NCBI RefSeq assembly: GCF_964204645.1
Contig: NC_134031.1
Span: 3,951,001-4,015,000 of the forward strand
Origin: Tubulanus polymorphus
Lineage: Eukaryota > Nemertea > Palaeonemertea > Tubulaniformes > Tubulanidae
DNA length: 64,000 nucleotides
Reading direction: 5' to 3'
Below the pieces are notes generated by a model that saw nothing but the letters and a program-made list of their open reading frames with translations, searched no databases and had not been told where the DNA came from. Below are positions 10,348-22,300 of this stretch, piece by piece. Each line of letters starts with the position of its first letter. Within the stretch, counting starts at the first letter, position 1. A program made the position numbers and the translations under genes.

Positions 10348-12619
10348 CTATATCAGAAAGCACTGAATTCCCATTGATTTAGAGTTTAAGACTGGCATTC
10401 GATCGTGGTTAGCGCCAAGTCGTGAGCACTTACATTAAAAGGATGACGTTGTAACGGGCATGGGCTGCGTAATTGACAAAAAAAACTTACTAAGGTGTAA
10501 GGCTTTGATTCGATGCTGTCTACAAAGATTTTTTTCTCTGGTAAAATCTCGATATCTGGATTGATGAGACGGGACTTCGGAAACATCCGTCTGAAAACAT
10601 GGCTCGCTGACACGCCTATCGACTCCCTGTGAAATCGACACATTCTAGTTTATTGAATTTCCATCTCATTGAAAAATATGAAAATGCCAACCAATTACGT
10701 ACCAGCTAGCATGGAAATGTTCATTTGCTATGATTTCGTTCTCCGTTAAAGAGAACAGTAACTGCAACGACTGAATGGTTCGGTTCGTCGAATAAACTGG
10801 TGCGTGCACGGCTTGTAAAAGGTGTTCTGGATGTTTACGATAAACTAATTGAAGTGCTGAGAATGACACCGACTGTTCCTGCGACTATACAATGCAAATA
10901 TATATTTAAAAAAACGTGTTTCAACTTAAAAATGGTATAGATGCACTGAAAAGTTAAGGGCACAACCACAGATGGCCAATCATAATCGAGTCCGCGGCCC
11001 GTTGGTGTATTGACCAGGCACAAAATCAACCAGGTGTGTGGAAAACTTCTACTATGTAGTTCGAAGACCATGGACTCTAAAACATTTCTCGATCATCATT
11101 GTACAGGCTTTGGTTTGGACAGAGATTTTGGGTGCGTAGACATTTTTTTGTAGGCAAACGCAACTAACCTTGCGTAAAACGAGAGGGAATCCACTGCCCT
11201 CTATAAGCGTGAAACGGTCCCAACGTTTCTTATCTTTAGCGCGACCGTCTGCTTCAAATATCTGATGGAATCGGGTGCATTGGTCGCATAATTCTAACAG
11301 GTTCGTGTCAACCGATGGAACGTACAATGGATTGGATATCAAACAGCTTCTCTCCAATAAATCTAGCATACAATAGAAAAAAATGAAAATAAAAACAGAT
11401 AATCGCAAAAATAAAAAGCATCTTTGTTTACAACAATTATACACATTAAACGGGGTACGGGAACATGCAGTTCTAAACTGTTTTTACAGAAGTAACTGTG
11501 GGTTTTATTCGTTAACTCTACACTGAGATTTACATCAGTTCACAGCAGTCATGCAGTTTTATCATAGATCTATCATTAAACTAGCTTTTGTAAAGACCTG
11601 CTTAAAACACATACCCGAAAGTGGTAAGAGTCCATGCAAAGGGAAAGTATGTCTTCGCAGGAATTTCGATGCCGAAATTGCAAGAGGTTGTATATGCTTC
11701 CTTGCGAATCTATCTACGTATGGATTTCCCGTACTTATCAAAGCGAATACAATCGAAACGACTAAAAGTCCAGCTCCAAGTAATAACATACATAACTAGA
11801 AAAACAGTTTTGGATAAAAAATAGATATTAAGCATTAAAAAAGATACATTTGATATATCATTTTAAATGCTTTTCTACAATGAAGGGAATCCTTGCACAA
11901 CCCACAACTGCCACAGAATTCAACTACTTTCGGTTTTTGGATATTTTCTAAATATTTTTTTTTCTTATTTATTCTAAAATTGGGGCCCTTGCACTGAAAA
12001 TTCTTTTAGCCGTGTTTGAAAATGTGGCTGAAGGTTAAACGGCTTTAAAAATGAAAGTAATTTCAAAACTGTGGGGTGTTGTCCGATGTTGTCTCCATAC
12101 ACCGTAAGGTGCTGCCGCTATACTCATCGTTAGCGGATTTTCCGTACACTAATATGAATCGACTCTGGCAATTAAACGTGGGATTCGCTACACCATTGCC
12201 AGAGGTGGTTTGGTGTAAGTGTATGAAAAATCCGCTAACGATGAACAAAGCGGCAGCACCTTATAGTGTTGCCGCAAGTACTAACAAGGCAGAACCTCCA
12301 TCGGCAGCTGCTCCTCGGACTGATATTGTTAGTTAGTACTTCGAAAAAACCCGTGCCATTGACGTATCGTATCCTATATCGATCTCTTAATAAAATGAGA
12401 TCTTAAAATAAATTGCTGTAAAATTTTACTAACTTTAATCAACCGGTTGATCTTCCTTGAAAGTCGTCTATAGTTCATTCCCCGAATAAGATCCGCATAC
12501 GATCGTCTCGTGGTCAGTATTTGTAAACTATCCTCTACTGCTTGTCTTTGCAATATCGGTTCATATTTTTTCGTTAGTTCATCTAGGCTAGCGTAAAGCC
12601 TAGCTTCGTTAGGCGTCAT
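10348..12619 (-). CDS. Unrecognised single-pass membrane protein (317 aa)
   Basis: Six exons join with agreeing phases: 12619-12434, 11795-11615, 11362-11169, 10878-10703, 10626-10491 and 10428-10348. Residues 1-62 are a charged N-terminus (MTPNEARLYASLDELTKKY) with Arg/Lys clusters (YRRLSRKINRLIK) just before a single hydrophobic segment at about 63-83. This is the layout of a signal-anchor, N-in membrane protein. The remaining 230 residues hold few cysteines and motifs such as LIEGSGFPLVLRK, EHLLQAVHAPVYS and LINPDIEILPEKK. I do not recognise the family. The exon 5 acceptor was placed at TTTCACAG because the nearer upstream AG gives an immediate stop. The last exon (27 codons) is the least certain. 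The unbroken phase across six exons argues that the gene is real. Confidence 0.6.
12098..12270. repeat. Long imperfect hairpin in intron 1 of the membrane-protein gene
   Basis: Arms of about 65-70 bp face each other around a short loop. The left arm has AAGGTGCTGCCGC and CATCGTTAGCGGATTTT, and the right arm has their reverse complements. Central CTCTGGCAAT and ATTGCCAGAG close the stem. The whole looks like a snap-back MITE. A short-RNA precursor is possible, but the stem is long for a microRNA. Confidence 0.6.
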
Positions 12620-12889
12620 TCTCGTAACTAATAGTATAGAATACTACAGTATGTATACTAGTGCCGGTGCTATTTAAGCGGGTGCTGGTTTTCCCATTAC
12701 ACTAGATAATAGTATTTAACCTGACCTACAAGTGTGTAAACACGAAGTTCCCTGAATGATATATCCGTAATTTTATAGTGACTAGATTATTCATCATCAT
12801 GGGTATTGAAAAATAGCGTTGGCCTCGCGATGTACATTCCACAGTTATAATCAGTTCATTTCCAATTATATGGATATTGGGGCGTACTA

Positions 12890-13000
12890 AAACAACCTGC
12901 AACTCAGTAACCTGTTTGTGGTTTAGTTTCGGATATTTTCACAAACCACATTGGCACATGTATAAGCCAATCCGATTAACCAAAGGTTAGGTAACTAACT
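12890..13000. repeat. Dispersed repeat, copy 1 (CTGTTTGTGGTTTAG family)
   Basis: CCTGTTTGTGGTTTAGTTTC with a following GGATATTTTCACAAA block recurs near 25370-25455, and in reverse orientation at about 24061-24290. It is a low-copy dispersed element upstream of the unknown membrane-protein gene and behind GART. Ends are approximate. Confidence 0.45.
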
Positions 13001-13139
13001 AGGGTAATCCCAAACGGGATCAACTGGACATCGAACTGTATGGAGAGCCATTGATCAGGATGGATGAGGTGACGGTCAACAAAAATTGAAATATCTAACA
13101 TCCTGACTAAATGCAACGATACCTATTGAATTACAAATG

Positions 13140-13280
13140 TATGATCATTTATTATATAAATGCCTTGTAAATGATTCAAATTGAATTACGATCATTTATT
13201 ACATAAATGCCTTGTAAACGAATCAAATTAATTTATGATCATTTATTAAATAAATGCCATATTGTAAATGTATTATAAAT
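13140..13280. repeat. 47-bp tandem repeat (about 2.6 copies) in GART 3' flank
   Basis: Units begin at 13140, 13187 and 13234. The first two are 47 bp each and the third is diverged. Each unit carries TTTATT on the plus strand, at 13148, 13195 and 13242. Read on the minus strand these are AATAAA polyadenylation hexamers, 59-158 bases after the GART stop codon. Confidence 0.75.
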
Positions 13281-13305
13281 TTCGTTTTAAACTGAAAATA
13301 AGTTA

Positions 13306-16300
13306 CTAACACCAAATAACTCTATTATTCTTCGAATCAAATTTAACTTTGCCAGATGCCAATAATTCCAATGCTTTCGGATACGCAATATGCTCTTTAG
13401 TTTTCACACGCTCTTGAAGCGAGTGGATATCATCATCCGGTTCGACTGGAGCCGCTTCTTGGACAATGATAGCGCCAGCATCGACCTCGTCCTGAAAATA
13501 ACCCCAAATTAGGCTTTTCTTTTACAAAATATCGTGCTCATAGGTTAACGGTAAACGTCAAACAATCAAATAGATACAGTGAGGTCGAATATGGTGGTAC
13601 TGTATCAATACTTACAGTTACAAAATGAACGGTGCAACCAGTAATTCGCACTCCAGCTTCGAGTACCATTTTATGAGCGTTGTGTCCTTTGAATGATGGC
13701 AATAATGACGGGTGGACATTTATCAAACTTCCCGTCCATTTCCTTGTAAATTCACCTAAATAAAACACAGCGCGAAAAATACATTAGACTCCATCCACTT
13801 CGATACGAAGCAACTCGGCAAACTTTCCCGAGTATTTCCTTACCGCTTAGAATACGCATAAATCCAGCCAAGCAAATCAATTGCACGCCAGATTTTCTTA
13901 AAGCGGCATCGACGGACAAATCAAAGTCCAAACGACTCTTGAAATCTTTATGGGAAATGACCTAGAACAACAAACGAGAACCATATTGACGGTTTAACTA
14001 AAGAATAACCTCACTGTTAGGACCAAGAAAATGATTTACGCATTGTAACAAATTTGGTGTTGTTAAGAACGTTATTATCTTCACTCGTTTTTTATAAATC
14101 TAAGTTCGGTATGGGTATTTGTTCCTTGGAAAATTATGGCATTGAGCATGGCATTGAATGGAAGGCGTTACAAGGGACTTTGATAGTTGGGAAACATTTT
14201 CGAGCCAAGTAAAGAAGAACATTTGAACATACATTTTCAAAATGTAACTACGTACTTTAGTGGGAATAGAAGCATCCTGGGCTCTTTTTAATCCTTTTGC
14301 ATCAGCTCGGTTAGAAATAACGAGAACAATTTCCGCCACACTGTCGAGTTGAGGATTTTTCGTATGATCTATCAGAGCCTGCAAATTCGTACCTGAAAAT
14401 CACCATTTGAAAGTACTGGCGCGTTAATCAAACAGAAGTAGTCACGGCAGAATGTAACAATAACAAAGTATAAACAATAATTTTAAAGGGTGCTGTTGTG
14501 GGCATTCCATAATGTTTCTACATTCTGAAATGTTGTGGCATGGTTTCATTAACTTTTTCAGATTAATTTAAATCTCAAATGAATGCATGTTGTTTTGGAT
14601 CATAACAGCTGAAGAGCAGACATAAACTTAACTCCAATTCTAGGTATGAATTCTTGTTTAGGTACTCACCTGACCCAGATATCAGAACTCCAACTTTAAC
14701 CTTATTCCTTGGAGTCGGATTTTGACTTGGCATACATGAATTGCTGGACACTGGACAATGTCGTCCCATTTCTTTTTCCAGGTTAGCTATACACACTTGT
14801 TCCCCATCTAAAAATTAGAATATGCAAGTAGTACTTGACAATCAAGAAAGAAATGTGCATTATAATAACTGGCATTAAGAACTGCCAAATTAATAGACAA
14901 AACATTTAATTTAGTAGTTTAATTTTAGTCTAATTAGTAGTCTAATTTTTGAAACTTTTAGGAAAATAACTTGTGCACTCACCAGCTGGATTTTCAAAGA
15001 CCTTTCCAATGACCCACGCTTTTTCACCGGACTCCTTTACTTGGGATACAACTTGATTTGCCTCGTGTTTGGGACATATCAGGACGGCGCCGATACCACA
15101 ATTAAATGTTCTGGCCATTTCACCGGGACTAATGTTACCCTAAAACACACACATCAAACAAATAAACTAGACGATGAACTAGTAATTTTCAGATGCAAAT
15201 TCAGACACCGCATTCAACCGAGGAATACTTTAGACCATTCAATTTCTTCATTGGTAGTACCAAACAATCGAAAACAACAAGAACTAAATGGATCCTGCAG
15301 ATTAGGCTCACTACAAACATAGCAACTTATCATTTCCAACTGATGAAACACTGATACCTAGTACCCTCCAAGAGGGTACTAGGTATTGTCTAGAAATCCA
15401 TGCAGAAAACTCGAAGATTTCACTCTTATTCAATAAAAATTTGTTTTGCAACAATGATGAAACTAAAAGCGCAGCAACTTAAATTGATTTTCAGTATGCA
15501 CTTTGGCCATACAACCATACGGCTAACTGTAGATACTTAGAATGGCCTGGAAATGCTTCTTTTTAAGTTTTCTCTCTGAAAGAATGAAGATTTACCTTTT
15601 TCATTAACCAGCCAAACAAAGGTGGTATTTGCCACGATGCGGCATCAATGCGAACACCAAAACATTTTGGAAGCACCCGAGGAATATTCTCAAATAATCC
15701 TCCACCCGTGATGTGTGCGTAGGCTTTCACCAGGCCAGATCGTAAAACTGGCAACAATGACTTCGAATAAATTTTCGTCGGAATTAAAAGCACATCACCT
15801 AAAAATGATATGACGAAATTGCATTAACAAATTGATAACTGTGCTTCCATATATGTCCTAGATTCAAATTTGGCTGGCATCGGCGGCTAGTGATAGCAAT
15901 TCAATAAAATAACTGCAACTAAAATGACAAATCATTATTAGGCTCATAAGCTCTGAAAACAGATCAGTGGAATCAGACATATGCCAATGTAAGGATTTGG
16001 CCATTCCCAACCAACGCTTTATGGGACAAAAACCTCTGGTATGATAGAGGAAATGGAATAAACACAAAACACAAGACAAGAAACAGATTTTCAGAGAAAC
16101 TAGAGAGAATACAGCAAAACCTAAAAACAAAGCTTGTTACCTATTGTTTTTCCCTCGGTGAACGGATATTCCATGTCGTAGTCGATACCTTGAAGACTCA
16201 TGATTTTCCTCACTAAACTGAAACCGTTACTGTGAAGACCGCTGGATGCAACACCTATGATAACATCGTCTGGGGTGATGTCACCTATACGTGGCAATGT

Positions 16301-19300
16301 ATGGTGTCTCTCCACAGCACCGACTGTAAATCCAGCCAAATCATAATCACCACTTTCATACATGCCAGGCATCTCGGCAGTTTCTCCACCTAAAATTCGC
16401 CGCGCGAAGGTAAATGGAGAAATTTCTTGGTCTAAAATCTTACAATCAATTAATTTATTTTTCATGAATCACAGAACCACATATCAACAAACGTTTCCAA
16501 TAGCATATCTAATTACCCTTTTTTACAGGTTTTTTCTTTTTACGAAAATTTCCCAGATTTTTCTGATTCTGTGAGCTTTCCAGGTCATTGGCCACTGAAC
16601 TACTAACTCGATCAACATGAAAAACTCACCTATAAGAGCGCAACCGGCAAGTTTACATCCTTCCGTAATTCCAGAAATGACACTTTTAGCCAATTCAACG
16701 TCAAGTTTACCACACGCAAAATAATCCAAGAAAAATAACGGTTCGGCACCATGAGCGAGGACATCGTTTACGCACATAGCGACTAAATCAATACCAACGG
16801 TATCGTGTTTATTGCATATCTTTGCAATCTAGAAAGAAGAAAGAAGGCACAAACATATCGTCCTGTGAGTTTTTTACAGGGGGTTTCATCAATTCTTAGA
16901 TTCCTAACAACTGTTCAGTATTCTAAATGATTCATGCATGTACAGTTAATCTGCCGAAAAATGAAGAAACAAGCATTTCTGACATCAGGGTACAATGACC
17001 ATAACCTCCATCCCTTAACAGACAAGGCTTTAAAGCAACTTAATATAACGTAGAGTGGAGCAATACCTTTAGTTTTGTACCAACTCCGTCAGTACCAGAT
17101 ACAAGTAAAGGTTCACGGTAACCGGCTGCTTTCAAATCAAACATCCCTCCGAACATACCGAGCTCAACCTGACAGCCTGATCTGGACGTCGAAGCTGCCA
17201 TAGGCGCGATTGCCCGCACGAGATTATCCCCCGCCATTATGTCAACGCCTGCATCTTTATAGCTCAATTGGGAAAACCTAAAAATATATCGTATGTTGGC
17301 AATGTGTAAAACTAATATCAATTCAATCGTCAAAATTCTTCAACATAATCAGACATTTTTACCGCCATTACCATTCCAATGTGCATGTAGGTACTAGGTC
17401 TAATGAATTTCATTTGATACATTTTTCATATTTTGTTTTAATGAAATAGGCCCCGAGGATACAAAAACGGAAAAAGCATGAGACTGGCAATGTGTCATCA
17501 ATTTGCGCGAAATAATCAAACTCAGTTGAATAGTCATCATTGTACAAGTCATCACTATTTTCTAGTCCAAATTCCTAAGTCTAAATTATAAGTCAGTGAA
17601 TTTAGTCATAACTTCGAAAATGTCAGAATAGATTATGAAATCATTAACCGTGGGTTTTGTTTGCTTATCAGCCCTGAATACTGACATTAATTTCAAATTT
17701 CAAAGTGTAAGCCGTCATTTGGCATATCAACGGTCCCAGCTACGATGACTAACCATGAACACTATAAGTTCCGATACTTGCTAAACCAGGCAATATACGG
17801 TAAAAAGAAATTCAAGGATTCATTGCACTGAACTTTATTCAATACTAAAAAAATTCAAACATGCTTTATTGTCACATGCTATTGCGTTTATACATTGCTA
17901 TACTCAGATATAAAAGTTTATACAAAACAGGGCTGCCAACCTCTGAAAAGGGCTATCAGTAACAAATTGGATTTTTCTCAATAACATTTCTTTAGAATAT
18001 GAAAGAAAATGTTCAAATTGATCAGTGATAAACAGTAAGACTCTCAGTAACGTTTTTCATATTTCTGTAGCATCAAACAAAACAAATCAGTATTTCTCAT
18101 TATAGAATAGTAACAAATACTGAAAATCAGTTGGCATCTATGCAGACATTCAGTCCTCAATCTAACATTTGCCGCCGGAAACCTGTATAAAAATCTTTAT
18201 CCTCATTTTGAGAGGGAAAATGAGCCCGGATACGCGAAACAACGCAAGATGGTAAATTCATTCGATTTTTCCTGCCGCAGTAGTGCCCCAACCAACAAGT
18301 AAATTGTCTATACGCCATATCCCTGAATTTCTCGTCGATAGGTCCTTTAAATGCTTTTTTGCCATATTGCTGTTTGAAGTCAAACCAGACGACCTGCAAC
18401 ACCCACTCATTCATGCAAACAGAAGCAAATGCTTTGGTGTCGGCGATACATTTCGGAATGGCCTCACCATGCTCCTGGAATTGCTCTATTCGGTCGATTT
18501 CTGCCATTTTTTCTACAACAGCTTCATTTTCTTGGCAACAGCGACATTCTGGCTTCGTCGGAAATACCTTACAATTATTACAAGAGCAGCTGTAAAACAG
18601 AAAATAATCATTGTCATTTAGTTTTGAGAGATTAATATGTCATTAAAATCAATTGTTTGCCATAACTGGGACCTCTGCTGCGATTTTGGCCGATAATCGA
18701 TATTTCAATTCTGCTTAAATTACATCATAAAATGATTATTAAACGCATGAGAAATCATTTGTACATTACGGCAATTTAACTAGGAATCGTTCATTTATTG
18801 GTTAAGCACGAAATTTGAATTTTCCATGTCCCTTTTGTACGCAAAATCGGAAATCTTTTACTTAAAGCATTATGATACGCAAAAGCACTTACTTCATCCC
18901 TCTCCCCTAATGCCTATTTAATAAATGAAAGATGCCCTAGAACATCATGCGTGGTACGAATGAAAATAAACAAATATTGAACCCACCACTCATGTAAGCT
19001 ATCCGGCTTCAGCCTATCGAATGTCTCCTCCAGCGGAACCGGTGTCTCATCAGAGTCCGTTGCGAGCGGTTCAAACATATAAGGCTGCGGAACAAACAGT
19101 CCGTTGTTGAAAGTCATCTCCGGTCCATACATGTAAGGCCCGATATCGAGCACTTCATCTGAATCTCCGGATGTCGATGTCCAGAATTCTTCCTCGGAAT
19201 CCGACACATCTGATGAGTCCGAGTCGGTATAACTACTATCCCGTGACTTATCCGATGAACTGCTATAAAAGTTATCGGAAGATTCTGTGTTGCAAGTTTT

Positions 19301-22300
19301 TATTGTTATTGACGTTTTGACGAAAAGCACCCGACATACAGTACTAATATCAAGCTTTCGAGGGCGCAACAAAGAGATGGTCTCACGTTTAGTCATAATT
19401 ACCGCTACTGCTTTCAACTAGCATTGAACTGGATTTTTAGATTCCAGAACCCAAAATGGATCATACTTTTCGACTCAAGGGTTTTGTGTGCTTCTTATTG
19501 ATAATAGATTTCTGAGAAAAGTTGATTTAATTCACCTCTAAATATAGAATTTATTGAACGCGGAAAATCAATTAACGAATAGCAAACGCTCAGATTGTAT
19601 GATCAGAAAATTGTCAACAAGAGCGAGAGCTATTATGGGGAAAATATAGATACACTGAACTCATATGAATTCTTTTTCATAGCCCTTTCACACCCTAAAC
19701 TGTTCAATTGGGAGTAAATTCCAATTTCTGAACATTGCACAGCGATGCGGTGTATAATGGAAATATCCCAATACATGTATAGTGCCTGCGGTGTACCATT
19801 AGTTGCTAAGATTTCCCAATCTTGGACGGTGTTACTATTTTCAATATTTTTTAACAATAAATATATGGATACATGGCACAGCAGGGTAGACACAATGGAA
19901 AAGTTATACACCGCATAGCGGGATTGATGCAATAAACAGGTTTAAACTTCCTCGTACTAGAAGTTGTTAAACTTCTAATTTTCATATCTGTCGATTTAAC
20001 CTGTATAGGATTCAACTAGGAAACCTTTCAAAACAAATAATCATTTCAATGATACTCACTTCAAAGCGTGATGTCCGATGTCTTTCCGAAAGAATGAATT
20101 TTTAAACCGGATTCGGCCAGCCATAGTTTGGGACGTTTTTATTGTAGCAGTTAAATCATTGTCAACAGCAACGACAGTTAAAACCCGGCCACCAGATGTG
20201 ACAAATTTACCTGTACCGTCTACAGTTGTGGCACCATGGTACAACAAAATATTCTGCCCACCTTTAAGTAGTTCATCGAAACCTGTAAAGAAAAGAAGCT
20301 TAACTTGAAAGTTCATCGACACTTGAAAAAAAACTATTGTATTGCTTTATATTGTCGACAATAATCAATATAAAATACGCAATATTAAGGATCAATGAAG
20401 TTATTTTCAATTTGAATATATCAATTATTGAAATGAATTGACCGGCAACCAGTCTAGCCCGATGTATTGATGAAATAGTGCACATCCTCTCAAAAATAAT
20501 TATCAAAATTTATCAAAAATAAGACGGCATATTTATGACATAAAAACGTATGAATGCTCTGGACGGTACATGAACTATGATGAGCATTTTGAGATCTTTC
20601 AAACGACACAACTCCACCTATGAAGGACCACCCAAGGTACTAGAAATCATACAAAATTGATAACCTACCTGAAATTTCGAAACCCTTCTGGAATGAAGTG
20701 GGATAACCTCCGCTGACTAAAACAACTCCGACGGCAAAACGATCTTCATAAAATGTCGGCTTGTTACTTTCAAGCGTCCCGTTAATGCAGTGAGTCATAG
20801 TTTCATAAAGATCTGATGACAACATTGGCATAAGAACCTACAGTCAAAAAATATATGTCACATTAATCTAACTCTTCCATTTCCGGTAGGAGCAGCAGAT
20901 ATTGTATAAGGGGTGGCTGATTTTTAGAGGGGCGCATGTAAAAATGAAAGGGGTGGGCGCACATCTAAAACCTGTTGTGGAGAACACTGAAAGCAATTTT
21001 CACAATTTATCAAAATCATGACTTTAACTCAGTGCATTGAATTGCAAATACAAAATGGAACTAGAAAATAGAGTCATGATTGACAACTTATCCAGTGACC
21101 ACTTAGGCGAATTTGACTTACGCCCCCAGTAATACTATGTAAATCCATTCATACAGACCTGCGTTTCTGGATCTCCAAATCGACAGTTGAATTCGAGTAC
21201 TTTTGGCCCATTCTTCGTTCTCATGATCCCGGCGTACAGCACACCTACGTATTTATTTCCATCTTTATTCATTCCGTCGATAGTTGCCTGAACGACGTTC
21301 TTCTCGATCTCTAACAGTTCCGCTCGAGGCACGTGAGGGCACGGGCAGTAAGCTCCCATTCCACCGGTGTTCGGGCCTTTGTCACCGTCGCAAAGCCGTT
21401 TATGATCTTGCGCTGGTGGAAAGCAGGCATACGTCTTACCATCAGTAAATGCCAATACCTGTTAGAATTATTCAACTATTTATGTCAACAAAGGTTTCAG
21501 AGATAAGCAACTGTAAGGCAACTGCATAAATTATTTTCACATTGTTCCCACAGTTACAGGAAAAAAAAATTCCCCAAGTATTTCATGGGTGATTTTTCAA
21601 TTTTTCCAAATGGACAACAGGGCCTTTATAAAAATGGACAGATACCATCATACTACATTTTAATGGTGACTGAGTGATAAAGGTGATTTTCAAGAGAAAT
21701 TGCTGTTGAAAGTTGCCCTTGGCAAATGAAATGTAAACGAATTTCCCAATATATTCCCCTGACTAGAGGAAAATTTCTCAAATTCCCAAATATTTCCATA
21801 CTGGGAATACTATTTCAAAATTCCCAAGTTTTTCCCAATTACCCGGTACTGTGGGAACCATGCTTCCAGAAAATTAGAACACCTGGCTAATATATGAATA
21901 CGGATAAATGTCATGTGCGACAAATTTTGTTTCCATGATGGAAATTTTTCTACGTATTCATCTTACACGGATATTGTGTATACATATCTTATCGACTCGT
22001 ACTTACAGATATTTCCTCTCCTTCTAATCGTTCTTCTATGACGACAGTATCACCAGCACTACCGAATTTCTTATCCTGAAATGATAAAAATCATACCATT
22101 ATTCGTATCCTCGCCATATCTAACTCAGGGATCCATTCATTTATTACGTACGCATAAAATTTGAAATTTTCAACCCCCCCTCGCCCTCTGTACGCAAAAT
22201 CAGCCATTTTTTCATATACATTAAGCATTACAGTACGCAATTGCACTGACCCCCCCTCCCCTAATGCGTACGTAATAAATGAATGCTTCACGCGTCACGC

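Noticed and set aside
20900-20965. G-rich words (AGGGGTGG) as a possible regulatory array
   Set aside because: Too short and irregular; similar words occur in other MITE remnants of this window.
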